Position numbers and translations under genes: made by a program. A stretch of 30,856 bases of DNA, taken from the NCBI GenBank assembly GCA_035347995.1, contig DAOPQD010000032.1, positions 1 to 30,856 of the forward strand. The letters run 5' to 3'. This DNA comes from JAAZNO01 sp012798275 (GTDB lineage: Bacteria; Chloroflexota; Anaerolineae; B4-G1; SLSP01). The notes beneath the pieces were generated by a model. That model was given only the letters and a program-made list of their open reading frames with translations, searched no databases and was not told the DNA's origin. Shown piece by piece: positions 6,992 through 14,345 of the stretch (position 1 is the first letter of the stretch; each line of letters opens with the position of its first letter).

Positions 6992-7639
6992 CTACGCGAG
7001 CGCCGCCTTGATGGCATCCACGATCATGTTCTGCGGCGCGCGCCCTTCGACGCGCCCCGTCTCATTGATGACGTTCAGCGGCACGCCCATCACGTCGTAA
7101 CGCTCCGCCAACTCCGGGAACTCCGATGCCTCGATGACCTCGGCGCGCACCCACTCGCTGGCAACCGCCATGTCATAGGCCAGCGCCGCCGCCCCCGGGC
7201 AATATGGGCAAGAGGGAGTGACGAAGACCTGATAGTGCACCGGCTGCTGCAGCGCAGCCAGATAGCTCAACGTCGCCTCATCCAGCTGCCCCGGCGTGCC
7301 ATGTCCGGCAGCCTGAATGCCATGGATGAGCGTTGAGAACTCGTAATTAGCTGGCAGGCCGAAGAATCGCAAGCCGTAATCCTTCTGCCCCACGATGGCC
7401 AACGCGGGCGCCTTGTCAATTCCATAGGCGGCGACCAGGTCCGGCTCGGCGTCGAAGCTGTGTACCTCGACGGTAACTTTGTCGGACGTCTCGGCGAGCT
7501 CCTTGAGCAATCCCTCAATGACCTCACAATACTCGCATTGCTCCTCCGGCAGCTTGAAAAAGACCAACCGCACGACGTTGGGCATCTGCTCCAATAGTTC
7601 CTTCACCTGCCCACGGATTTCATCATTCAATAACGCCAT
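6992..7639 (-). CDS. Protein disulfide oxidoreductase (PDO), two thioredoxin folds
   Basis: A 215-residue cytoplasmic protein made of two tandem thioredoxin/glutaredoxin folds. The N-terminal unit (about 1-115) has C35-E-Y-C38 in LPEEQCEYCEV. The C-terminal unit (about 120-215) has C144-P-Y-C147 in VTPSCPYCPGA and the cis-Pro loop MGVPLNVINE. This architecture is that of PDO (glutaredoxin-like) proteins, best known from thermophiles, where PDO with its reductase maintains or forms intracellular disulfides. GAGGAGG stands 8 nt before the ATG. It is the first gene behind the strong promoter at 7699-7726 and is followed by the trxB-like gene, its presumed electron source. No second reductase is visible in the window. 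Confidence 0.93.
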   Translation of the reverse strand: MALLNDEIRGQVKELLEQMPNVVRLVFFKLPEEQCEYCEVIEGLLKELAETSDKVTVEVHSFDAEPDLVAAYGIDKAPALAIVGQKDYGLRFFGLPANYEFSTLIHGIQAAGHGTPGQLDEATLSYLAALQQPVHYQVFVTPSCPYCPGAAALAYDMAVASEWVRAEVIEASEFPELAERYDVMGVPLNVINETGRVEGRAPQNMIVDAIKAALA

Positions 7640-7698
7640 CTTACTTACCTCCTCAGAATGTTCGTCGGGATTCAGCCAGGAATCCGATAGATGCGGTC

Positions 7699-7726
7699 AT
7701 TGTAACATATACCATAAAAATGTCAA
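7699..7726 (-). promoter_or_regulatory. Strong sigma70-type promoter for the PDO/trxB run
   Basis: On the minus strand TTGACA (7721-7726), a 16-nt spacer and TACAAT (7699-7704), with the extended -10 TG one base before it, form a near-consensus promoter. Predicted transcription start is about 7692, giving a leader of roughly 52 nt. The region is strikingly AT-rich for this sequence. Confidence 0.8.
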
Positions 7727-7782
7727 TTTTATAGATAAAAAAGAGCAGAAGCCCACCCTCCAAAAACCCAGGCCTTGAAATC

Positions 7783-7810
7783 TTGACTTTTAGCGCGCTC
7801 AGGGTATCCT
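7783..7810 (+). promoter_or_regulatory. Promoter for the deoxynucleoside kinase pair
   Basis: TTGACT (7783-7788), 16-nt spacer and TATCCT (7805-7810). The start site is predicted near 7816-7817. It is divergent from the PDO promoter, with about 56 bp between the two -35 boxes. It lies inside an apparent upstream extension of the kinase reading frame and argues against any start before 7816. Confidence 0.6.
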
Positions 7811-7896
7811 TGGACATGAGACAAGAAGCATCAGCACACTATGCGCTCACAGCAGAGGCGCCGCCAGCCAGTTTTATCCCATCCAGGAGTTGTGAC

Positions 7897-8787
7897 GTGA
7901 ACCCTGCGGCTCATCACTCTTCTATTGTTTTTGAAGGCGTTATCGGTGTAGGCAAAACGACGCTGGCCCGGCTATTGCAGCCCCGGTTGCAGGCCACGTT
8001 AGTGCTCGAAGCCTTCGAAGAAAATCCCTTCCTCTCCGACTTCTACAGTGACCGCGCACGCTATGCGTTTCAGACGCAAATTTTCTTCCTGCTCAGTCGC
8101 TACCGTCAACAACAGACCCTGAGCTTGCAGCTGCAACGAAGCCCGGTGCTGGCGGATTATCTGTTTGCCAAGGACCGGCTCTTCGCGCATCTCAACATCA
8201 CCGGAGAGGAGCTGGCGATGTACGACCGCCTGTATGAAGCCCTGGCGGAAAACATCCCCCCCCCCGATCTGGTAGTCTACCTCCGCGCGAGCCTGGACAC
8301 CCTGATGGCGCGCATCGCCATGCGCGACCGTCCCTACGAGCGGCAGATGGATCGGAGTTATATCGAGGCGTTGCGACAGGGCTACGAGCAACTGTTTGCC
8401 AGCTACACCGAAGCGCCGCTGCTCATCATTGACACCGACGCCCTGGATTTTGTGCGTTCGATGGAAGACCTGAACTTCATCGAGCAGCAGATCCGCGCGG
8501 CGCTGGCGGGCACGCGACAGCCCAGCCTGTTGCAGCCCGAAGTGGAAACGACGCCACACTTCAACTGGAGCCTGCCCATCCGCAGCACCGAGGCGCAAGG
8601 CGAGACGAACTGGCAGGCACTGGGTGATTTTCTCGCTTTGACCCAGGCCATCGGCGAAATTGGCGGCGCGCTGACCCAACAACCGCCGGTGGGACCGGAA
8701 GGCACCTCGGCGGCCCTGGAGCGCGCCCTGCTGAACGCTGCCGCTGCCCTGGACGCGCTTGCCCGTCGCGCCGGCATCGCTCTATGA
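7897..8787 (+). CDS. Deoxynucleoside kinase (dGK-like) with a C-terminal extension
   Basis: A 296-residue protein. The P-loop is GVIGVGKTT near the N-terminus, followed by the deoxynucleoside kinase features ENPFLSDFY, FQTQIFFLLSRYRQQ, the ADYLFAKDRLFA segment, PPDLVVYLRAS and the lid-like RDRPYERQ. These enzymes phosphorylate deoxynucleosides to monophosphates in the salvage pathway. The DY..K form resembles bacterial deoxyguanosine kinase more than the DRS form of its neighbour. The GTG start at 7897 has AGGAG 7 nt upstream; an ATG at 7816 at the predicted transcription start would add 27 unconserved-looking residues as a leaderless alternative. About 87 residues after the kinase (from GTRQPSLL) are extra, with a helical end rich in Ala/Leu whose role is unknown. 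The second kinase follows 26 nt downstream. Confidence 0.9.
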   Translation: MNPAAHHSSIVFEGVIGVGKTTLARLLQPRLQATLVLEAFEENPFLSDFYSDRARYAFQTQIFFLLSRYRQQQTLSLQLQRSPVLADYLFAKDRLFAHLNITGEELAMYDRLYEALAENIPPPDLVVYLRASLDTLMARIAMRDRPYERQMDRSYIEALRQGYEQLFASYTEAPLLIIDTDALDFVRSMEDLNFIEQQIRAALAGTRQPSLLQPEVETTPHFNWSLPIRSTEAQGETNWQALGDFLALTQAIGEIGGALTQQPPVGPEGTSAALERALLNAAAALDALARRAGIAL

Positions 8788-8813
8788 GTGAAAGGATCCT
8801 CAGAGGCACTTCA

Positions 8814-9452
8814 ATGAAAAAATACTACATCGCCATCGCCGGCAATATCGGCGCCGGCAAGACAACGCTCACTACCATGCTCAGTCGTCGCCTGGGATGG
8901 GAGCCCTTCCTCGAAGGGGTGACCGACAATCCCTATCTGGCCGACTTCTACGAAAATATGGAGAAATGGAGCTTCCATTCCCAGGTTTTCTTCCTGGCGC
9001 GGCGCCTGCGACATCACCGCGAGCTGTTGGATCGGCCCAATTCGGTGATTCAGGACCGCACGGTGTATGAAGACGCCGAGATCTTCGCCCAAAACCTGTT
9101 CCTGCGCGGCGCGATGCAGCTCCGCGATTTCAACACTTACCGCGACCTGTACGAAGCCGTGACGGCCATCCTGCCGCCGCCGGATCTGGTTATCTATCTG
9201 CGCGCTTCATTGCCCACCCTCCTGGAGCGCATCCAACACCGCGGGCGCAGCTTTGAACGCCAGATCGCCCCGGAATATATTGCCCAACTCAACACCCTGT
9301 ACGAGGCCTGGTTCCAGTCCTTTACGCTGTGCCCGATCCTTACCGTCCCCGCCGACCGACTGGATTTTGTCGCCAATGGCGGCCATTTGGATCTCATCGT
9401 CGAACGCATCCTGGAACGGCTCCAGGGAAAGGAATTCGTCACGTTCGATTGA
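8814..9452 (+). CDS. Deoxynucleoside kinase (dCK/dAK-like)
   Basis: A 212-residue paralogue of the preceding kinase. Motifs: P-loop GNIGAGKTT (residues about 9-17), DNPYLADFYENMEKWSFHSQVFFL for deoxynucleoside binding, QDRTVYEDAEIFA carrying the Asp-Arg catalytic pair, PPDLVIYLRAS and the lid arginines HRGRSFERQ. It has the usual length for bacterial enzymes of this family. The ATG at 8814 is preferred because AGAGG lies 7 nt upstream; the ATG at 8784 overlaps the previous stop but has no ribosome-binding site. Tandem pairs of such kinases form heterodimers in lactobacilli, which is a reasonable but untested expectation here. It supplies dNMPs by salvage. Confidence 0.93.
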   Translation: MKKYYIAIAGNIGAGKTTLTTMLSRRLGWEPFLEGVTDNPYLADFYENMEKWSFHSQVFFLARRLRHHRELLDRPNSVIQDRTVYEDAEIFAQNLFLRGAMQLRDFNTYRDLYEAVTAILPPPDLVIYLRASLPTLLERIQHRGRSFERQIAPEYIAQLNTLYEAWFQSFTLCPILTVPADRLDFVANGGHLDLIVERILERLQGKEFVTFD

Positions 9453-9531
9453 GCTCACCGGTGTATCTTGCATCCAGGACAGTTAGAATTTGGACCTGCA
9501 TGAGCCTGGGATGAAACGTTTGTGGAAAGTC

Positions 9532-9559
9532 CATAAAAATCCATACATAAAAATCCATA
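9532..9559 (+). repeat. Perfect 14-nt tandem duplication abutting the histidine kinase start codon
   Basis: CATAAAAATCCATA occurs twice without a gap (9532-9545 and 9546-9559), and the ATG of the kinase gene begins at the next base. No Shine-Dalgarno sequence is present. The copies could be a duplicated -10 region or a regulator site. Confidence 0.7.
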
Positions 9560-11704
9560 ATGGAAAGCGAAATTGCTCCACCGTATCCTTTAGAGGAACC
9601 ATCGTCACGTCAGGAAGGCAGCGACCGACGGGAAAGTGCGCCCTCCCGTGAGGACGCCGTCCTGCAAATCCTCCCGGCGCTGGCTCACGCCGCTTATAAC
9701 GCCGCCGGCGTCCCCGATCCGGCCGAAATTCTGATCACAGCACTGCGCCAGTTACAGCAGTTGGTGCTATTCGACACCGCCGTCGTCTTCCTGGCCGAGG
9801 GGAATGTCCTGCGCGCCAGAGCCTGGATTGGACGCCCCTCCACCCTGCCCGCCGACCTGGCCATCGCCATAGACGGCGCGGGACCCACAGCCCAGGCCTT
9901 TCAAAGCCAGCAAGTCCATTACATCCCTGATCTGAAGGCCACCGGCGAGAAAACCAGCGTGTGGGCCCCAGACTGGCGCAGCTGGCTGGGAATCCCGCTC
10001 CTCTTCGGCAATGAGAAATTCGGGATCCTGGTGCTCGCCAGCGCACGCCCCGATCAATTCGCGGAGGCCGACTTGCGTTGGACGTGCGCCCTCGCCGATT
10101 ACCTCGTCGCAGCGCTCCGCAATGCCCGTTTCGCCGAATGGGCGCAGCGCGGCGTAGCGCGCCTCTCCTTTTTGCTGGAGACGGCGAGCACGTTGAGCAC
10201 CTCGCTCAACAGCGAAGAAGTCCTGCAGCAGCTGCTCAATCTTACGCTCAAATATTTCCGCCCCGCCGCCGTCTCCATCGCTCTCGTCAATCCCGATGGC
10301 AGCGTCACCTTTCAAGCCGCGTCTGGCCAGGTAGCCGACAAAATGATCGGTCGGACCCTGCCGCCCGGCAAGGGCATCATCGGCTGGGTCGCCGAACATG
10401 GCCAGCCGGTGTGGGTTCCCCGCACGTACGCCGACCCCCGATTCCACGTCCAGACCGATCAGCAAACCGGCTTTCGCACCGAGGCCCTCTACGCTGCGCC
10501 AGTCATGCAAAAAGATCGCCCCCTCGCGGTGATCGAGATGGTCAACCCAGCGCAAGACATGGAATTGCAAGAGACGCGCGAAATCATGGCAGCCCTGGCT
10601 GCCCTGGCCGCGCCGGCGATCGAAAACGCCATCCTCTTCGAGCAAGTGTACCATGCCGAAGCGCGCTATCAACAGCTGTTCGACCACAACCTGGATCCGA
10701 TCGTCATTCTGGATGAGGCCGGCCAGCTGCTGGACTTGAATCAGCCCGCCCAAGCACTGCTGGCGTCCGTCGCCTCACAGCCCGAAAAACTCCTCGAAAC
10801 CATAGGACTCAGCCACGACAGGTTTGCGGAAGCCAAAGCCAGACTGGAAACCCAGGCGCCCCTCATCTGGACCTACACCCTCCCCGGCGCTGGCGACGGG
10901 CAGGATCGCACCTTCAAAGCCCATCTCGCCCCCCTGCCCCACTATCGGCCCGAACCGAGCTACCAATGGCTGGCGCACGACATCACCGACCAGGTAGCGC
11001 TGGAAACAATGCGCGAGCAGCTCTCCAACATGCTCATCCACGACCTGCGCGGCCCGCTGAACAGTATCATCAACAGCATCGAATTGGTCCGCACCGCCTG
11101 GCAACAAAAAGACCTCACCATGCCCATCGAGCAGCTGCTGCACATCAGCCTGCGCAGCGCCCAACGGATGGACCGCCTGATCACCACCATTCTCGACACC
11201 GCGCGGCTCCGGCAAGGCGAACGGCCCCTCTCCATCACCACCTTCGACCTGGCCGCCCTGGTGCGCGAGGCCGAGGAGATCAGCCAACCGCTGTTGACCC
11301 ATAGAAAGCAGACCCTCAGCCTGCGCCTGCCGGCCACCCCGCTCATGCTGCAAGGCGACCTGGATCTGCTGCGCCGGGTCCTCACCAACCTGCTGAGCAA
11401 TGCCATCAAATTCACCCCCACCGGTGGCAAAATTGAGCTGGAAATAACGGAAAATGACGAAAACTTCCAGTTCTCCGTGCGCGACAACGGCCCCGGCATC
11501 CCGCGCGACGAACAAGAACGCATCTTCGATTTGTACACGCGCGGCGCCAGCGTCAGGCAAATCGAGGGTTCCGGCATAGGTCTGGCCTTCTGCAAGCTCG
11601 CCGTCGAAGCGCATGGCGGGCGCATCTGGTTCGATAGTGCTCCCGGCGAGGGTGCGACGTTCACCTTCACCATTCCGCGCGCCCTCCCCCCTGACCTTAC
11701 TTGA
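9560..11704 (+). CDS. Sensor histidine kinase, GAF-GAF-PAS-HisKA-HATPase
   Basis: A 714-residue, apparently cytoplasmic sensor kinase with no membrane helix. Order: a first GAF domain (about 45-190, e.g. LVLFDTAVVFLAEGNVLRAR), a second GAF (about 205-355, with PPGKGIIGWVAEHGQPVWV), a PAS domain (about 360-470, LDPIVILDEAGQLLDLNQ), HisKA with phospho-acceptor His494 in LIHDLRGPLNSI, and the ATPase with N-box LTNLLSNAIKFTPTGG, G1 DNGPGIP, and G2 GSGIGLAFCKLAVEAHGG. No response regulator is encoded nearby, so it is an orphan in this window and its partner is elsewhere. The ligand of the GAF domains is unknown. The ATG is without ribosome-binding site directly behind a duplicated 14-mer. The next gene starts 12 nt downstream. 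Confidence 0.94.
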   Translation: MESEIAPPYPLEEPSSRQEGSDRRESAPSREDAVLQILPALAHAAYNAAGVPDPAEILITALRQLQQLVLFDTAVVFLAEGNVLRARAWIGRPSTLPADLAIAIDGAGPTAQAFQSQQVHYIPDLKATGEKTSVWAPDWRSWLGIPLLFGNEKFGILVLASARPDQFAEADLRWTCALADYLVAALRNARFAEWAQRGVARLSFLLETASTLSTSLNSEEVLQQLLNLTLKYFRPAAVSIALVNPDGSVTFQAASGQVADKMIGRTLPPGKGIIGWVAEHGQPVWVPRTYADPRFHVQTDQQTGFRTEALYAAPVMQKDRPLAVIEMVNPAQDMELQETREIMAALAALAAPAIENAILFEQVYHAEARYQQLFDHNLDPIVILDEAGQLLDLNQPAQALLASVASQPEKLLETIGLSHDRFAEAKARLETQAPLIWTYTLPGAGDGQDRTFKAHLAPLPHYRPEPSYQWLAHDITDQVALETMREQLSNMLIHDLRGPLNSIINSIELVRTAWQQKDLTMPIEQLLHISLRSAQRMDRLITTILDTARLRQGERPLSITTFDLAALVREAEEISQPLLTHRKQTLSLRLPATPLMLQGDLDLLRRVLTNLLSNAIKFTPTGGKIELEITENDENFQFSVRDNGPGIPRDEQERIFDLYTRGASVRQIEGSGIGLAFCKLAVEAHGGRIWFDSAPGEGATFTFTIPRALPPDLT

Positions 11705-11716
11705 GGCAACGCCCTG

Positions 11717-12928
11717 ATGACCGAAAGACTCTACTATACCGACGTCACCTGCAAGGACTTCACCGCGCACGTCGAAGCCCAACAGCAGACTCCCCAGGGC
11801 CCGGCCGTGCGCCTCGATCGCACCGCCTTCTATCCCACCTCCGGCGGACAGAGCCATGACACGGGCACGCTCAACGGCGTCCCCGTGCGCGACGTCTGGG
11901 CCGACGCCGAGGGCCAGATCTGGCACCTGCTGGAGCGCCCGCTCGACGGCGTCACCGTGCACGGCAGCATTGATTGGGACGTGCGCTTCGACCACATGCA
12001 ACAGCACACGGGACAGCATCTGCTCTCCGCCGCCTGCGTGCGCCTGCTGGGAGCGAACACGCTTTCCGTCCACATGGGCGCTGCGCTCAACACCGTGGAC
12101 CTCGATCTGCCGCAGTTGAGCTGGCAGGACGCCTTCCGCGTCGAGGATGAGGTCAACCGCATCCTCCACGAAAACCGCCGCGTGAGCGTGCAGCTGGCAG
12201 GCGCAGAAGCCCTGGCGGATTTCAAACTGCGCCGCGAACCTGCCGTCAGCGGCGTGATCCGCATCGTCCAGATCGAAGGCTACGACGCCACCCCCTGCGG
12301 CGGCACGCACACGCCATTCACCGGCCAGATCGGGCTGCTGAAGCTGACCGCGATCGAACGCTACAAGGGCGGCGTCAGGGTGACGTTCCTCTGCGGGACG
12401 CGCGCGTTGCGAGATTACCGCCGCGCGTTGCAGCTCCTCCAGCAATTGGGAGGCCAGCTCAGCGTGGGGGCGGACGACCTTCCCGAAGCCGTGGCCCGCC
12501 TGCAGGAGGAGAACCGCGACCTGCACCGCTCCCAACAGCAAGCGCGGCAAACCCTCGCCGAGATGGAAGCGCAGCAGCTGTGGCTCACCGCCCCACTCCA
12601 GCAGGGCCGGCGTCGAATCGTGGCGCATTGGGAAGGACGTCCCTTCGGCGAGCTCCAGGCGCTGGCGCGCCGGCTGCGAGATCTGCCCGGAACTGTCGCC
12701 TTCCTGGCGACCACCGAGGGGGAAAATGTGCGGCTGATCTGCGCGCGCGGCGAGGACGTCCCGCAGCTGGACGCCGGAGCTTGCGTCCGCGCGGCGACGG
12801 CGGCGCTCGGCGGTCGCGGCGGCGGCACGCCGGCCATGGCGCAAGGCGGGGCCCCGCGCTCCGATCCCGAAACGATCCTCGCGGCCCTCAACAAAGCCCT
12901 GGACGAAACTGAATTTCAGGCTGAGTGA
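11717..12928 (+). CDS. Alanyl-tRNA editing protein, long AlaX type with DHHA1 domain
   Basis: A 403-residue trans-editing protein that hydrolyses mischarged alanyl-tRNA (Ser- or Gly-tRNA-Ala). It resembles the editing half of alanyl-tRNA synthetase. The zinc site is H97-T-G-Q-H101 plus C194-G-G-T-H198 (ATPCGGTHTPF). The N-terminal RTAFYPTSGGQSHDTG segment is the conserved substrate loop. Residues about 235-285 form a coiled coil (LPEAVARLQEENRDLHRSQQ), and the end has the DHHA1 signature LGGRGGGTPAMAQGG. This makes it the long form (AlaX-L). GAGG lies 10 nt before the ATG. It is 12 nt behind the kinase gene and overlaps the next gene by 4 nt (GTGA), so the three genes form one transcription unit. 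Confidence 0.94.
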   Translation: MTERLYYTDVTCKDFTAHVEAQQQTPQGPAVRLDRTAFYPTSGGQSHDTGTLNGVPVRDVWADAEGQIWHLLERPLDGVTVHGSIDWDVRFDHMQQHTGQHLLSAACVRLLGANTLSVHMGAALNTVDLDLPQLSWQDAFRVEDEVNRILHENRRVSVQLAGAEALADFKLRREPAVSGVIRIVQIEGYDATPCGGTHTPFTGQIGLLKLTAIERYKGGVRVTFLCGTRALRDYRRALQLLQQLGGQLSVGADDLPEAVARLQEENRDLHRSQQQARQTLAEMEAQQLWLTAPLQQGRRRIVAHWEGRPFGELQALARRLRDLPGTVAFLATTEGENVRLICARGEDVPQLDAGACVRAATAALGGRGGGTPAMAQGGAPRSDPETILAALNKALDETEFQAE

Positions 12929-13863
12929 GCAAGACTATGCAAGAAATCGCGCCCAACCTCTTCATGGAAAACCGTTTTCCGCCCTACAACCTGGGGCTTA
13001 TCGTCACCGGGCACGGCGTGATCGCCATTGACGCGCCGCCGCGTCCAAACCATGCCCGCGCGTGGCTCGACGAAGTCCGCAGCGCCTGGAGCGAACCGCG
13101 CTTCCTGGTCCTCACCGACGCCCGACCCGAACGGCTTGTCGGCGCGGCGCTCTGGCGCGTCCCCCTCATCACCGCCGAGGCGACCGCGCGTTGCCTGGCC
13201 GCCTTCGATGACAAAACCTGGCCCGACATGCTCGCCGGCGTCGGGCAGGCATTCCCCGACGAGCTGGAGCTGCTCGCCTCACTGCTTCCCCCGCGCCCCA
13301 CGTTCGTGCTCACCGCGCCGATGCAGCTGCACTACACCTCGCCGCCATTGCGGTTCGAATGCCTCAGCGGCAGCGCTGCCGGCACGCTGATGCTCACGGC
13401 TGCGGCGCAGAAAGTGCTCTTTGCCGGCGACACCGTCGTCGCGGACCAACCGCCGGAGTTACCGCGCACGCCGGATTTCGACGCCTGGCTCAAGACGTTG
13501 AGCTTGTTGGGACGGCGGAAAGAGATCCAGTGGATTGTGCCGGGGCAAGGACCGCGAGCCCTCTTGCGGGGAGAGCTGGAGACTCAACAGGAATTCATGC
13601 ACACGCTGGAGCACCTGGCAGCGCGCCTCTCGCGCAAAGGGGACGGCAATGAAGGGGTCGCGCAGGCGGCCGCCGAGCTGCAACAGGCCTTCTATCCACA
13701 CGCCGCACACGGCTCAGCGATCTACAGGACGCTGCGAGAAGGGGTGGAATGGCTGACCGCACAGAAGCGCGCGCAGCGTCTGGAAGCCGCGGCCCGACGC
13801 GCGGCAGTTCACCCAGAGGCGGCGGAAGCGCTCCCCGACGTCGGGGAGACGCCGGAAAGATAA
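12925..13863 (+). CDS. MBL-fold protein lacking the HxHxDH metal motif
   Basis: A 312-residue protein with the layout of a glyoxalase II/RNase J-like MBL domain: LGLIVTGHGVIAIDAPPRP opens the fold, LFAGDTVVAD (165-174) holds the bridging Asp, and IVPGQGP (204-210) stands where PGHGP is usual. The essential THxHxDH is replaced by LTDARPER (63-70) and the GHTPGS loop by GSAAGT. The metal centre is therefore incomplete and ordinary hydrolase activity is unlikely. The C-terminal 100 residues are helical (AARLSRKGDGNEGVAQAAAE). GTG at 12925 overlaps the alaX stop and would be coupled; ATG at 12937 is an alternative. The last 55 bp overlap the convergent pncC gene. Confidence 0.85.
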   Translation: MSKTMQEIAPNLFMENRFPPYNLGLIVTGHGVIAIDAPPRPNHARAWLDEVRSAWSEPRFLVLTDARPERLVGAALWRVPLITAEATARCLAAFDDKTWPDMLAGVGQAFPDELELLASLLPPRPTFVLTAPMQLHYTSPPLRFECLSGSAAGTLMLTAAAQKVLFAGDTVVADQPPELPRTPDFDAWLKTLSLLGRRKEIQWIVPGQGPRALLRGELETQQEFMHTLEHLAARLSRKGDGNEGVAQAAAELQQAFYPHAAHGSAIYRTLREGVEWLTAQKRAQRLEAAARRAAVHPEAAEALPDVGETPER

Positions 13864-14318
13864 GCGCAGGCGTAGCGTAGCGCCGCTCGCGCCGAGGAGG
13901 CCTTATTCGCCGCGCGGTCGCCCGACCAGAGCTGGCGCCACACGCGCCGTTCGCCGGGCGCCGCCAACGCGATATACGTCAATCCCACCGGCTTGAGGGC
14001 CGTCCCGCCCCCCGGTCCGGCAATGCCGGTGATGCCCATGCCGATTTCGGCGCCGGTGAGCACCTGCACCCCCGACGCCATCTCCAGCGCCACCTGCGCG
14101 CTGACAGCGCCCCACCGTTGAAGGCTCTCCGCCCGCACACCGAGCAGTCGCTGTTTCATCGCGTCGGCGTAGACCAGCACGCCGCCGAGGAAGTAAGCCG
14201 AGCTGCCGGGGATCTCCGTAATCAAATGCCCTAACAGCCCTCCCGTGCACGATTCCGCCACTGCCAGCCGCCAGCCCCGCGCCTGCAATAACTCGCCGAG
14301 ACATTCCGCCTCATCCAT
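13809..14318 (-). CDS. Nicotinamide-nucleotide amidase (CinA C-terminal domain family)
   Basis: A 169-residue stand-alone CinA C-terminal domain. This family deamidates nicotinamide mononucleotide to nicotinic acid mononucleotide in pyridine nucleotide recycling. Recognisable motifs are LAVAESCTGGLLGHLITEIPGSS (catalytic Ser/Thr region), FLGGVLVYADAMKQRLLGV, GAVSAQVALEMASGV and GITGIAGPGGGTALKPVGLTYIA. Length and order match the family. ATG at 14318 is preferred because AGGAG is 7 nt upstream; a GTG at 14342 is possible but weaker. The start lies 27 nt after the stop of the VWA gene, so it is probably the last gene of the chelatase-like operon. Its end overlaps the convergent MBL-fold gene by 55 bp. 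Confidence 0.92.
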   Translation of the reverse strand: MDEAECLGELLQARGWRLAVAESCTGGLLGHLITEIPGSSAYFLGGVLVYADAMKQRLLGVRAESLQRWGAVSAQVALEMASGVQVLTGAEIGMGITGIAGPGGGTALKPVGLTYIALAAPGERRVWRQLWSGDRAANKASSARAALRYACAYLSGVSPTSGSASAASG

Positions 14319-14345
14319 AGAGATGCTCCTGATGCGACCCACTCC

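Noticed and set aside
7640..7896. Divergent region considered as origin or phage attachment site
   Set aside because: AT-richness is explained by two facing promoters. There are no DnaA-box clusters, tRNA fragment or integrase.
8784..8813. ATG overlapping the stop of the first kinase as start of the second kinase
   Set aside because: It has no ribosome-binding site and adds residues before the usual N-terminus. ATG 8814 has AGAGG at 7 nt.
10775..12844. A 689-codon open frame on the minus strand
   Set aside because: It lies antisense to the histidine kinase and alaX genes, which have clear family motifs. Its product is a low-complexity Gly/Ala/His/Arg sequence expected from the complement of GC-rich coding DNA. 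The same holds for the long antisense frames at 9767-10753, 14427-15539, 17555-18589 and 19429-20475.
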